64,000 bases of DNA from an uncultured Opitutales bacterium (GTDB lineage Bacteria; Verrucomicrobiota; Verrucomicrobiia; Opitutales; Intestinicryptomonadaceae). Where the stretch lies: assembly GCA_944389885.1 (NCBI GenBank), contig CALXNZ010000008.1:28688-92687 (forward strand). The letters are read 5' to 3'. The position numbers were made by a program, and so were the translations under genes. Under the pieces are notes generated by a model. That model searched no databases and had not been told where the DNA came from. It was given only the letters and a program-made list of their open reading frames with translations. Below are positions 43,382-52,176 of this stretch, piece by piece (the first letter of the stretch is position 1; every line of letters begins with the position of its first letter).

Positions 43382-44407
43382 ATGAAAAGCATATTTTCCG
43401 CATTTCTTTCATTGCCTTTAATGGCCTTAGTTCTCTCGGCGGAGCCGATTCGCGTGGTTTTTGATACTGATATGGGAAACGATGTCGATGACGCAATCGC
43501 TTTGTCAATGCTGATAAACAAGCACAAGTCAGAAGATATAAAACTCTGCGGGGTGCTTATAAATAAAGATAATCCGTGGGCCGCTGTATATACGGATTTA
43601 GTGATCAATTTTTACGGGGCAGATTTCCCCATAGGCGTGCTCAAAGACGGCAAGACAAAATCCGAGGGGCGTTTTATAAAAGCGGTTCCCGAGATGGTGG
43701 GGGACGACGGTAAATACCTTTTTGCGCGCAGAGTTGACGAAAAATCAAAGCTGCCGGAATCGGGCGTTCTACTGCGCAAGATATTGGAGGAATCCCCCGA
43801 CAATTCCGTGGTGTATATTTCTGTGGGATTTTTCACAAATCTTGCAAATTTCCTCTGTGCTCCTGCAACGTCCGGAGAACAATCGAATCTCGATTTATTT
43901 ACAAAAAAAGTAAAGTTCATATCGGCTATGGCGGGGGAATTTGTGGGGCGCAAGCACAAGGAATACAACGTGGCTACTGATGTGGAAGCTTTTAAAAAAG
44001 TTTTGAAAGTATGTCGTACGCCAATCGTATTCAGCGGATTTGAAATAGGAGAGGCCGTCCCGTATCCATACGGGGATTTAAAGCGCAATTTCGGGCCGGA
44101 AAATCCTGTATTTATTGCCTGCGACCTCTATTTCAAAGGCAAGCCCCACGACAGGCCAACTTGGGACGAGACGAGCGTGCTCTTCGCGTTCAATCCGGAT
44201 ATATTTGAACTCAGTCCGCGCGGTACGGTGACATGCTCGGACGATGGCGTGACTTCTTTTTCGGAATCAGACGGCGGATTGCACCGCTATCTGAAATTTC
44301 ATGAAGAAGATGATTCCAAGCAGAATGTGGTGAATGCGATTGTGAAATCGAGCTCCGACAAGCGCGAAAGAGTCAAATACAAGGGGAGCGCATCGCATCG
44401 CAATTAG
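43382..44407 (+). CDS. Exported nucleoside hydrolase (IunH family)
   Basis: Cleaves the N-glycosidic bond of nucleosides to base and ribose. From the ATG at 43382 the 341-residue protein has a signal peptide (MKSIFSAFLSLPLMALVLSA), then the calcium-binding DxDxGxDxDD motif (D28 to D37, DTDMGNDVDD). The family's VxxxD loops follow (GVLINKD). The C-terminal half ends in PYPYGDLKRNFG and WDETSVLFAF, characteristic of exported bacterial members. It precedes a GRP-type permease by 133 bp, suggesting uptake of the released sugar or nucleoside. Base preference is unknown. An upstream TTG would only lengthen the leader. Confidence 0.9.
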   Translation: MKSIFSAFLSLPLMALVLSAEPIRVVFDTDMGNDVDDAIALSMLINKHKSEDIKLCGVLINKDNPWAAVYTDLVINFYGADFPIGVLKDGKTKSEGRFIKAVPEMVGDDGKYLFARRVDEKSKLPESGVLLRKILEESPDNSVVYISVGFFTNLANFLCAPATSGEQSNLDLFTKKVKFISAMAGEFVGRKHKEYNVATDVEAFKKVLKVCRTPIVFSGFEIGEAVPYPYGDLKRNFGPENPVFIACDLYFKGKPHDRPTWDETSVLFAFNPDIFELSPRGTVTCSDDGVTSFSESDGGLHRYLKFHEEDDSKQNVVNAIVKSSSDKRERVKYKGSASHRN

Positions 44408-44540
44408 AATTTTGCCTCGCGCTGCCGGATTGATTTTTTATGGGCGAAATAGACATGCGTAAAAAGTTGACTTATTTTTGGAAATTGTCACTTTTCAGTG
44501 AATACGGTTCGCCCGCTAAATATTAACTTGGGAAATAAAT

Positions 44541-45554
44541 ATGATTACGATTACGTCTTATCCTGTTGCGGTGATAATGTGCATTATCACCATGATATGT
44601 TGGGGGTCTTGGGGCAATACCCAGAAACTCGCGAGCAAAGAGTGGAAATTTCAGCTATTCTATTGGGATTACGCCCTTGGAATATTGATATTTTCCCTGT
44701 TGATGGCCTTTACAATGGGCTCTATGGGCGATAGCGGACGAGCTTTTATTGAGGATATAGCGCAGGGAAATTTAGATCTTGTGGGATCGGCCATTCTCGG
44801 CGGCGTTGTATTTAACATAGCTAACATACTCTTGGTAATCGCAATAGATATTGCCGGGCTTGCGGTCGCTTTTCCAATAGGCGTAGGTTTGGCTTTGGTA
44901 ATAGGGGTAATACAAAATTATCAGCCTGGGCAGTGCGACCCGATGATGTTGGGGCTCGGAGTGGGGCTCATAGTCTTGGCTATCGTTCTCAATGCTCTGG
45001 CTTTCGCAATGAAAGGCGGCGGAGAAAGCGGCGCGCGCGTCGCAAAGGGTATTGTAATATCGATTCTTGCCGGTTCCCTCATGGGTTTGTTCTACAGCTT
45101 TGTGTCTGCCGCGATGAGCTCGGTAAATTCGGAAAACGGAGTGGTTGTTCTCGAAGCCGGAAAGATGACATCTTATACGGTAATGGTTCTCTTTGCCGTA
45201 GGCATATTTCTCTCGAATTTTGTGTTTAATACGCTTATCATGCGCTTTCCTGTGGAAGGTGAAAAAGTTCCATTCTTGGACTATTTCAAAAAGGGTACTC
45301 CCTTCTTGCATTTAGTTGGTATTCTGGGCGGATCAATATGGTGTTTGGGTACGAGCCTAAATTTCCTTTCCGCGACTCTCGCGGGAGTTTCCCTCTCTTG
45401 GGGTCTCGGTCAGGGCGCCACTATGGTGTCGGCTTTCTGGGGCGTATTCATTTGGAAGGAATTTAAAGGCGCCGGAACAAAGGTGAACGCCTTGATCACT
45501 TTAATGTTTATATTCTTTATAGCGGGCTTGGGCATTTTGATAGCCTCAAAATAG
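44541..45554 (+). CDS. GRP/DMT-family sugar or nucleoside permease
   Basis: A 337-residue inner-membrane protein with ten hydrophobic helices. The N-terminal motif ICWGSWGNTQKLASKEW and FQLFYWDYALGI identify the GRP branch of the drug/metabolite transporter superfamily, related to RhaT rhamnose symporters, plant ureide permeases and bacterial sugar permeases. Such proteins in Bacteroidota and Verrucomicrobiota are often paired with nucleoside hydrolases, as here. Function as a ribose, nucleoside or base importer is inferred from that pairing. A GGGAA ribosome-binding site precedes the ATG. Confidence 0.86.
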   Translation: MITITSYPVAVIMCIITMICWGSWGNTQKLASKEWKFQLFYWDYALGILIFSLLMAFTMGSMGDSGRAFIEDIAQGNLDLVGSAILGGVVFNIANILLVIAIDIAGLAVAFPIGVGLALVIGVIQNYQPGQCDPMMLGLGVGLIVLAIVLNALAFAMKGGGESGARVAKGIVISILAGSLMGLFYSFVSAAMSSVNSENGVVVLEAGKMTSYTVMVLFAVGIFLSNFVFNTLIMRFPVEGEKVPFLDYFKKGTPFLHLVGILGGSIWCLGTSLNFLSATLAGVSLSWGLGQGATMVSAFWGVFIWKEFKGAGTKVNALITLMFIFFIAGLGILIASK

Positions 45555-45574
45555 GCCGCAGGTTCGCCCTGTCT

Positions 45575-45604
45575 AAAACGCGCGTTTTAAAACGCGCGTT
45601 TTTT
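45575..45604 (+). terminator. Terminator after the permease gene
   Basis: The palindromic block AAAACGCGCGTTTT occurs twice in a row (45575-45588 and 45589-45602); the copies can pair with each other and the second ends in a T-run. It lies 20 bp after the stop codon. Confidence 0.8.
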
Positions 45605-45667
45605 GTTCCCTAATTGAAAAAGTTTTTTAAACTTGCAAACGATTGAGCCTAATTTAAAAAACATTCT

Positions 45668-46963
45668 ATGAAATTCGCCATTTTTCTGTTTTCAGGACTC
45701 TTTTGTAGCGGTATGATTTTAGGGGCGAATCCCAATTATGACGAATCAAAAGTCCCAAGCTATTCTCTTCCAAATGTTTTGTCTATGCCGGGCGGGAAAT
45801 CGGAGGTAGAGTCTTTTGGCGAGTGGGAAAGCAAAGTTAAGCCGGCTCTGCTGAGCGAATTTGAAAAGATTTATTCGCCTATTCCTCCTGTTCCTGAAAT
45901 GACTTATGAGGTTGTTGAAACTTTTAGCGGAGCTTTCGGAGAACTTGCCACGCGCAGTCAAATCAAGGCGACAGCCAAGACGGATTTGGGCGAATTTTCT
46001 TTCCATTTTCTTATATATATTCCCAAAAATGCTTCAAAAGAGGAGCCGGTTCCTGCTATATTAGGGTATAACTTTTGCGGAAACCATACTATCTGCGATG
46101 ATCCTGCCATAATTTTGCCCGATAAATGGATACCTAAACGAGGTGGCGGGAAATTGATTTCAAAAGACAATAAATCAAGCCAATCGCAGCGCGGAAAGAT
46201 GGCATTCCGGTGGAATGTACAGGAAATTCTAAAGAGGGGATATGCGTTTGCCGCCTTGTATTACGGAGATATTTATCCCGACCATAAAGACGGGCTGAAG
46301 GATTCCGCGTACAGAATATTTCCCAAAAAAGGCGGGGCAATATCCGCTTGGGCATGGGGCGGCAGCAGGGTCATGGATTATCTATGCACACTGCCTGAAA
46401 TAGATAAAGATAGAATCGCCGTTATAGGCCATTCGCGCTTGGGAAAAACCGCCCTGATTACGGGGGTGTTCGATGGGAGATTCGCCCTCGCGTGTTCAAA
46501 CGATTCCGGCTGCATGGGAGCCGCTTTGAGCAGAAGAAAATTTGGGGAGACTATCCGTGATATTACAAAGAATTTCCCCTATTGGTTTGCGGGGGATTTT
46601 GACAAATGTGCGGACAAAGAAGATGAAATGCCTGTGGACCAACATCAGCTTCTTGCCTGCATGGCGCCGCGAGCGGTGTACGTGGCAAGCGCCGAAGACG
46701 ATAAGTGGGCGGATCCCAAAGGAGAGTTTCTTTCGTTAAAAGAAGCTTCAAAGGTGTACAAATTGGCGGGAGCCAAACGCTTGCCTTTGGATAGCGACTT
46801 CCGGGTAGAAAAGCAGTTTATAGGGGATAATATCGGATATCATATGCGGAAGGGGCCGCACAATTTGCTGTCCGAGGATTGGGAATTCTATTTTAAGTTT
46901 TTCGACGCTGTGCTGAAGGGGAAAAATCCTCCTAAGTCGGCGTTAAAGGCATCGGTAAGATAA
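45668..46963 (+). CDS. CE15-type glucuronoyl/acetyl esterase, first copy
   Basis: A 431-residue exported alpha/beta hydrolase. After a signal peptide (MKFAIFLFSGLFCSGMILGA) the chain shows the CE15 pattern: NFCGNHT oxyanion-region motif, IGHSRLGKTAL with nucleophile S256, the acidic FGETI region, and catalytic-type H398 in KGPHNL. CE15 enzymes split the ester between 4-O-methyl-glucuronic acid of xylan and lignin alcohols. The downstream neighbour is a clear paralogue. An upstream AT-rich gap with no consensus promoter and a terminator before it suggest an own transcript. Confidence 0.9.
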   Translation: MKFAIFLFSGLFCSGMILGANPNYDESKVPSYSLPNVLSMPGGKSEVESFGEWESKVKPALLSEFEKIYSPIPPVPEMTYEVVETFSGAFGELATRSQIKATAKTDLGEFSFHFLIYIPKNASKEEPVPAILGYNFCGNHTICDDPAIILPDKWIPKRGGGKLISKDNKSSQSQRGKMAFRWNVQEILKRGYAFAALYYGDIYPDHKDGLKDSAYRIFPKKGGAISAWAWGGSRVMDYLCTLPEIDKDRIAVIGHSRLGKTALITGVFDGRFALACSNDSGCMGAALSRRKFGETIRDITKNFPYWFAGDFDKCADKEDEMPVDQHQLLACMAPRAVYVASAEDDKWADPKGEFLSLKEASKVYKLAGAKRLPLDSDFRVEKQFIGDNIGYHMRKGPHNLLSEDWEFYFKFFDAVLKGKNPPKSALKASVR

Positions 46964-46986
46964 CAATAATCATGTTGGGTTGGAAA

Positions 46987-48300
46987 ATGAAAAAAACGTT
47001 TTGCTATTTGTTCTTTTTAACTGTTTGCGCCCTTGCGTTTGCAGCGGAGCCAAAAAAGGTAAATTGGTCGAAACTGGCCAATTACGACGAATCTAAAATT
47101 CCGGAGTACACAGTTCCCGACGCCTTAGTCGCGCCGGAAAGCGGTTTCAAGGCGGAAACCGCCATTGAATGGTACACCTTTGTGCGCCCGGAAATTCTAA
47201 AGCTCATGCAGCGCGACCAATACGGTTTTATGCCGCCGCGCCCCGCAAAAATAAATTTCGAACTCAGAGAGGAGTCGGACAATGCCCTCGGCGGCAAGGC
47301 GATACGGCGTCAAATCAGGATAAATCTCGAAGATCTTGGCGGCAAGCACCATTTCGACGTACTCCTTTACATACCAAAGAAGTCTCCCAAACCCGTTCCC
47401 GCGATAATTGGGCTCAATTTTGGAGGAAACCACACGGTCACCTCCGAGCCGGAAATTTTCCTTTGCGAAAAATGGATGAGGAATGTTTCCCGGCCGGATA
47501 TGACTTCGCGTTTGCACAAGGCTTTCGATTGGCAGCGCGGAAAGATGGCTTCGCGCTGGCCCGTTGATAAAATCATAGAGCGCGGATACGCGTTTGCCAC
47601 GGTGTATTACGGCGACATATATCCGGATTACGAGTATGAAGACGGTTCCCCCGACAGCATATATCAGATATTTTCAAAAGACAGCGGATTTTCCAGCGGC
47701 CCGGCCACGATAGCCTGGGCATGGGGAAACTCCAGAATATTCGATTGCCTCGAAACTCAACCTGAAATAGACAAGAGGAAAGTAGCCGTGACTGGCCATT
47801 CCCGCTTAGGGCGCACTGCCGTTTTAACTGGCGCTCTTGATACGCGTTTTGCCGCGGTTTTGGGCAATAATGCCGGGGAAATGGGCATTGCGCTGTCCCG
47901 CCGCGTTTACGGTGAAACTGTCGGGCTTATAACCGGCCAATTCCCGTATTGGTTCTCTCCCAACCTCAATAAATATGCGGGGAAAGAAACCGAGCTTCCG
48001 CTCGATAGGCATCAACTCGCCGCGTGCATTGCTCCGCGCCTATTATATGTGGCGATAGCCGAGGGCGATAAATGGGGCGATCCAAAAGGCGAATTTTTAG
48101 GGGTGTACGAGGCCTCGAAAGTATATAAGCTTTTTGGCTCGAAGAAAATTCCCGCCATGGAGGATTTCAAGGTCGGCAAGCAGTTTATAGGGGACGGTAT
48201 GGGCTTTCACGTCCGGGAGGGCCCGCATGATATGAACCATACCGATTGGGGTTATTACCTCGACTATCTCGACGCAAATTTTAAGCCACGCACAAAATAA
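46987..48300 (+). CDS. CE15-type glucuronoyl/acetyl esterase, second copy
   Basis: A 437-residue paralogue of the preceding gene, 23 bp downstream. It keeps NFGGNHT, TGHSRLGRTA with S272, YGETVG, and H414 in GPHDMNHTDW. Shared segments (NYDESK, GYAFA, YYGDIYPD, FPYWF, APR, KVYKL) show tandem duplication and divergence. The signal peptide is MKKTFCYLFFLTVCALAFA, which fixes the ATG at 46987 instead of the ATG at 46972. A weak hairpin follows. Likely secreted; the natural ester is unknown. Confidence 0.9.
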   Translation: MKKTFCYLFFLTVCALAFAAEPKKVNWSKLANYDESKIPEYTVPDALVAPESGFKAETAIEWYTFVRPEILKLMQRDQYGFMPPRPAKINFELREESDNALGGKAIRRQIRINLEDLGGKHHFDVLLYIPKKSPKPVPAIIGLNFGGNHTVTSEPEIFLCEKWMRNVSRPDMTSRLHKAFDWQRGKMASRWPVDKIIERGYAFATVYYGDIYPDYEYEDGSPDSIYQIFSKDSGFSSGPATIAWAWGNSRIFDCLETQPEIDKRKVAVTGHSRLGRTAVLTGALDTRFAAVLGNNAGEMGIALSRRVYGETVGLITGQFPYWFSPNLNKYAGKETELPLDRHQLAACIAPRLLYVAIAEGDKWGDPKGEFLGVYEASKVYKLFGSKKIPAMEDFKVGKQFIGDGMGFHVREGPHDMNHTDWGYYLDYLDANFKPRTK

Positions 48301-48310
48301 TATTGTGCAA

Positions 48311-48360
48311 ACGCGCGCCGTGTAATGCGGCCGCGCGCGTGTCAAATTTTTATCAATTTT
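48311..48360 (+). terminator. Possible terminator after the CE15 pair
   Basis: ACGCGCGC (48311-48318) and GCGCGCGT (48333-48340) can pair around a 14-nt loop and are followed, after a few bases, by T-rich DNA (ATTTTTATCAATTTTT). The T-tract is interrupted, so strength is uncertain. Confidence 0.45.
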
Positions 48361-48411
48361 TGTTGCCTTAATTTTAAACTTCTTTCAATATTATAAAACA
48401 TAGGTTTATAT

Positions 48412-49095
48412 ATGAAAAAAAATTCTAAAAAAGTTTTCTTGTTCGGCATATTCCTGCTGTTTGCGTGCCTGTCGTCAAACGCTCAAAATTGGGCGAATTT
48501 TAAGAGGTATGCAGACGCAAATATTCTCATAGACACGCCTCCTAAAGTCGTTTTTATGGGCGATTCCATAACAGACGCCTGGGTGAATTTTTGTCCGGAA
48601 TTTTTCTTGGAGAACAATTTTGCGGGCAGGGGAATATCCGGACAGGTCACTTCGCAAATGCTTTTGAGATTTCAGCGCGACGTAGTAAGTCTGCATCCCA
48701 AAAAGGTGGTAATACTTGCCGGAATAAACGATATCGCGGAGAATCAAGGGCCAATTGATTTGAAGGACACATTTCTGAATATATGCTCTATGGCCGATAT
48801 TGCCAAGGCTAACGGCATAGAGCCGATAATATGCTCTCTGCTTCCTGCAAACAAGCTGCCGTGGCGCAAGAATAGAAATCCTTCGGACAAGGTTATAGAG
48901 CTGAACAAAATGCTTTCGGATTACGCGAAGAAGAACAATATAAAATTTGTCGATTACTATTCGGCTATGGTTGACGAGAATCAAGGACTCGCCGGCAAGT
49001 ATGGGCGCCCGGATAAGAATGGCCCCGACGCCGTGCACCCGGGAAGAGATGGGTATCTTCTCATGCAGCGCATAGTCCTTGAAGCTCTTAAATAG
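48412..49095 (+). CDS. Secreted SGNH/GDSL hydrolase
   Basis: A 227-residue exported esterase. A signal peptide (residues 1-24, ending SSNAQ) is followed by block I GDSITDAW with nucleophile S52, the Gly block GRGISGQ, the Asn block AGINDI, and block V DAVHPGRDG with D206 and H209. SGNH enzymes of this type deacetylate polysaccharides or oligosaccharides. It follows two CE15 esterases and probably belongs to the same degradative function. An AGG element lies before the ATG. Confidence 0.92.
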   Translation: MKKNSKKVFLFGIFLLFACLSSNAQNWANFKRYADANILIDTPPKVVFMGDSITDAWVNFCPEFFLENNFAGRGISGQVTSQMLLRFQRDVVSLHPKKVVILAGINDIAENQGPIDLKDTFLNICSMADIAKANGIEPIICSLLPANKLPWRKNRNPSDKVIELNKMLSDYAKKNNIKFVDYYSAMVDENQGLAGKYGRPDKNGPDAVHPGRDGYLLMQRIVLEALK

Positions 49096-49177
49096 AACGC
49101 GGAGCTTATTTGGCATATTTCGGGTTTAGGGAAATACGCTTGATATATTTGCCCCGAATGCTACCATATCTATCAAC

Positions 49178-49516
49178 ATGAAAACCCTATTTGAAAAAAT
49201 TTTGGCTAAGGAAATTCCTTCCAAGCTTGTTTACGAAGACGAGTTTTGCGCGGCCATAAACGATATAAATCCCCAGGCTCCAGTGCATGTCCTGCTATTT
49301 CCTAAAAAAGTCATAGCCCGCATGGACGCCGCCACTGCCGATGATTTGGAGATACTCGGGCACCTCATGCTTACCGTTCCTAAGGTTGCGGCTCTATGCG
49401 GCCTTAAAGACGGATATAGAGCCGTTATAAACAACGGCCTTGCCGCGGGCGAAACAATTCCGCACCTCCACATACATATTCTCGGAGGGCGCCCGTTAGT
49501 GTGGCCCCCGTGCTGA
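49178..49516 (+). CDS. HIT-family nucleotide hydrolase (HinT-like)
   Basis: A 112-residue phosphoramidase-type HIT protein. The histidine triad is H96, H98, H100 in IPHLHIHILGGR, and the N-terminal FEKILAKEIPSKLVYEDE is the HinT pattern. It hydrolyses AMP-linked phosphoramidates such as lysyl-AMP. It follows the SGNH gene by 82 bp and a terminator ends the transcript. The terminal residues PLVWPPC are a little unlike the usual LGWPPG end. Confidence 0.94.
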   Translation: MKTLFEKILAKEIPSKLVYEDEFCAAINDINPQAPVHVLLFPKKVIARMDAATADDLEILGHLMLTVPKVAALCGLKDGYRAVINNGLAAGETIPHLHIHILGGRPLVWPPC

Positions 49517-49535
49517 TTGCCATATCGCGATTGTT

Positions 49536-49576
49536 AAAAATTCCCGCGGCAGGTGTTCTGGAGCGGGAATTTTTTT
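49536..49576 (+). terminator. Rho-independent terminator after hinT
   Basis: Arms AAAAATTCCCGC (49536-49547) and GCGGGAATTTTT (49563-49574) with a 15-nt loop and a T-run, 20 bp after the stop codon. Confidence 0.85.
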
Positions 49577-49627
49577 ATCCGTGGAATATTAAAAAATGGC
49601 ACGCCATCTAAAATGCGCCGCGCAATT

Positions 49628-50080
49628 TTATAAAAATATAATCTGCATGTTGGGAAATGTCTGCCTATAACGCATGACATAGTCTTCTATAAACTCCAAA
49701 TTTTCATCGTACAACTTGCGCCGCTTTTCGGAAGCCCGTCCGGAGGCCCCTCTTATAGTATTTTCCATCCCGCTTATTACAAGTACGCAACGCGGGTATC
49801 CCGAAAGCCTTTGCGCGGCTTGCGAAATTAACGGCAGGGCGAATAGGGAATCAAAATGGCCGTCTCTGCCGAATTCCAAAACCTCGACATGGGCGGAAGG
49901 ATCGTAGTAGTTCATCATTTTTTTTGCGAAATCGGCGAGATTCACCTCTGTGGCATTGGAAACTTTGAATGCGTAGTCTATCGCTCCGGCTGCAGAGGCG
50001 AATAAATCGGCCGAAAACGGGGATCCCATTGCCAGCAGGCGATTTAACAGCCTGACCTTCCGTTCCGATTCGCTTTTCAT
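49628..50080 (-). CDS. Unknown protein coupled to a DEDD exonuclease
   Basis: A 150-residue protein that I do not recognise. The start at 50080 is set by ATGA overlap with the upstream exonuclease stop; an in-frame upstream start at 50134 would lie within that gene. The chain is soluble and mixed alpha/beta, with a hydrophobic strand RCVLVISGMENT (about 105-116) followed by a basic helix (RGASGRASEKRRKLY) and a final strand NMQIIFL. The pattern strand-loop-helix resembles a vWA- or Rossmann-like domain, but no motif is decisive. Tight coupling suggests it works with the exonuclease. Confidence 0.75.
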   Translation of the reverse strand: MKSESERKVRLLNRLLAMGSPFSADLFASAAGAIDYAFKVSNATEVNLADFAKKMMNYYDPSAHVEVLEFGRDGHFDSLFALPLISQAAQRLSGYPRCVLVISGMENTIRGASGRASEKRRKLYDENLEFIEDYVMRYRQTFPNMQIIFL

Positions 50081-50739
50081 AGGCCAAGTTCCTTTTGTTC
50101 GAGGCCCGAATTCCCGGAATATCGCGAGAGCCATTCCAATGTCATATCTTCAAATCCCGGCTGAGCGCATACTTCCGTAAAAATAACGGCCGACGCCAAT
50201 GCATCGTAAAGGGCGCAATGCCATTTTCTGCGATTCCGTGGGCAGTGTATTTCCGCAAGGGCGTCAAGCTTGCCTTTTATTCCGAGGGCGTTTATGGCGT
50301 CCGATAATTTTACGGATTCAAGCGATGGATATAAATTTTTTACAAAGCACATAGAATCCAGCCACAATCCCCATGTGTAAACGCGTTTCCCTGGCTCTAT
50401 AAAATGCGGCACCTCTCCGGGGGACGGCAGGTATGAGCGCAGTATCGAATCTTCAAATGCTGCGTTGTGGGCGGCGAATAGACCCCTGCGGCGCATGTCT
50501 TTAAAAATGCTGATATTTGAGTCGAATTCACCGAGATTTTCGAGCTGCGATTCCGATATTCCCGATATGTCGAGAACTGTCCGCGCCTCTTTGTTGCGGC
50601 GGTGTTTGGGGGCGCTCATGGCCGTATGAGTCGCCGATATTTTCCCCCTCGAGATTTCAACGATTCCGTATTCCACAACGCCGACCTCTTTTGAGCCTTC
50701 AAAATCGACGGTAAAAATGGGAACGTCTATGTTTTTCAT
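50077..50739 (-). CDS. DEDD-family 3'-5' exonuclease (DnaQ-like)
   Basis: A 220-residue protein with the three exonuclease motifs of the DEDD fold: Exo I VDFEG (acidic pair near residues 12-14), Exo II AAHNAAFED (near 90-98), Exo III HCALYDALAS (near 173-182). Length fits stand-alone DnaQ-like nucleases. It could degrade DNA or RNA ends. It overlaps the unknown downstream gene as ATGA and is divergent from the HisN-like gene. Confidence 0.88.
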   Translation of the reverse strand: MKNIDVPIFTVDFEGSKEVGVVEYGIVEISRGKISATHTAMSAPKHRRNKEARTVLDISGISESQLENLGEFDSNISIFKDMRRRGLFAAHNAAFEDSILRSYLPSPGEVPHFIEPGKRVYTWGLWLDSMCFVKNLYPSLESVKLSDAINALGIKGKLDALAEIHCPRNRRKWHCALYDALASAVIFTEVCAQPGFEDMTLEWLSRYSGNSGLEQKELGL

Positions 50740-50775
50740 CTTGCGAAGTTCTTATGTTTGTATGACATTACTTTC

Positions 50776-51558
50776 ATGGATATTCAAAGTTTCAAGATTT
50801 TTATCAACGAACTCGCCGATATGAGCGGGGCGTATATTGCCAAACATTTTGGCGAGAGAATAAAAGTGGATTTTAAAAAGGACAATTCTCCGGTCACCGC
50901 CATAGATAAGAATACCGAGGCAATGCTGAGAGAGGCCATATCCAAGAAATTTCCCGGACATGGAATCATCGGCGAAGAATACGGAATCTGCAATGATGAA
51001 GCGGAATTCGTATGGGTCTTGGATCCCATAGACGGTACAAAATCTTTTATAAGCGGAGTTCCTTTATTCGGAACTTTGATTGGACTTATGAGAAACCGCG
51101 CTCCGATTCTCGGAGTTATAGACCAGCCTGTTCTTGGACAGAGAATAATGGGAGACAACGAAGTCTGCCTTTACAATGGCCAGCCTGTAAAATCGTCGGC
51201 GAGAACCGATATAGACGGCATAACACTGCTTACTTCGGACTCTCGCGAGGCCGCCAAATTGCGCGACGCAGATGGCTGGAGGTCTCTCGAAGACAGGGCG
51301 GCGATATCGCGCACATGGGGCGATTGCTACGGGTATATGCTCTTGTGCAGGGGATTTGCCCACGTCATGTGCGACGCCGTATTGGAAATATGGGATCAGT
51401 GCGCGTTGTTGCCGGCGTTAAAAGGGGCCGGGGCGGTCTATTCCGATTGGTACGGCGGAGATAAGATAGGCCCCGACGGTCTCGTGGCTTCATGCAACGC
51501 CGAAATGCATCGCCTTGTATTGGCCGAGCTCAATCAAACCGGCAAGGCGGGAGTTTAG
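50776..51558 (+). CDS. hisN: Inositol-monophosphatase-family histidinol-phosphatase
   Basis: A 260-residue Mg-dependent phosphatase. The metal-binding residues are in GIIGEEYG and WVLDPIDGTKSFISG; the final acidic ligand is in LEIWDQCAL. The pattern GTKSFISGVPLFGTLIGL is typical of HisN-type histidinol phosphatases rather than SuhB. The ATG at 50776 is chosen because the alternative at 50758 is TTG. Histidinol phosphatase activity is inferred; hisA is the only other his gene in the window. Confidence 0.85.
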   Translation: MDIQSFKIFINELADMSGAYIAKHFGERIKVDFKKDNSPVTAIDKNTEAMLREAISKKFPGHGIIGEEYGICNDEAEFVWVLDPIDGTKSFISGVPLFGTLIGLMRNRAPILGVIDQPVLGQRIMGDNEVCLYNGQPVKSSARTDIDGITLLTSDSREAAKLRDADGWRSLEDRAAISRTWGDCYGYMLLCRGFAHVMCDAVLEIWDQCALLPALKGAGAVYSDWYGGDKIGPDGLVASCNAEMHRLVLAELNQTGKAGV

Positions 51559-51654
51559 GCCGATTTTATATTTTTAATAAAATTATTTCTCTTGTATGGG
51601 TTTTGTTTATTTTGTTGATTCGCAGAGTAAAATATCATCTAATTTCAAAGATAT

Positions 51655-52173
51655 ATGGACAGGCTTCACGCATATTGGCGGATAGAATACATTCACGCCC
51701 CCAAAGATCGTCGGGACGGCGTTAAAAATAAGGGCAATCCTTTCCGTAAAATGGCCAAAACCGACGATTTCGCAAAGTTCCATATTCTTTGGAGGGGAAA
51801 ATATTCATTTATAGTGATGAATAAATTTCCCTATAACTGCGGACATTTGCTGGTGCTCCCATTGAGGGAAATAGGGGATATAGAACAGCTCAAGGACGCG
51901 GAAAAGAAAGAGTTTTTTGATTCTATAATTTTGGCAAAATCTATATTGCGCAAAGCGTTGAAACCCGACGCATTTAATGTAGGGTTTAATTTGGGCTCAA
52001 AAGCCGGGGCCGGAATCCCCCAGCATCTTCATTGCCATGTGGTTCCCCGTTGGGACGGCGATACCAACTTTATGCCTGTCATATCCGATACAAGGGTGTT
52101 GCCAGAGGCAATGGACACCCTGTGGAAACAGTTGATGAAATTTGTTCCCAAAAGCCCAAAACACAAGAGTTGA
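51655..52173 (+). CDS. HIT-domain protein (Ap4A-phosphorylase-like)
   Basis: A 172-residue HIT protein of a second subtype. The triad is QHLHCHVVPRWDGDTNF with H124, H126 and H128; the extended WDGDTNFMPV tail is seen in AP4A phosphorylase-like HIT proteins. It probably acts on dinucleoside polyphosphates. It lies 3 bp before phoH and so begins the HIT-phoH-pgpH-lpxD run. Confidence 0.9.
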   Translation: MDRLHAYWRIEYIHAPKDRRDGVKNKGNPFRKMAKTDDFAKFHILWRGKYSFIVMNKFPYNCGHLLVLPLREIGDIEQLKDAEKKEFFDSIILAKSILRKALKPDAFNVGFNLGSKAGAGIPQHLHCHVVPRWDGDTNFMPVISDTRVLPEAMDTLWKQLMKFVPKSPKHKS

Positions 52174-52176
52174 CAA

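Noticed and set aside
45575..45602. Doubled AAAACGCGCGTTTT as a repeat element or protein-binding site
   Set aside because: Position just after a stop codon and the following T-run make a terminator the simpler reading.
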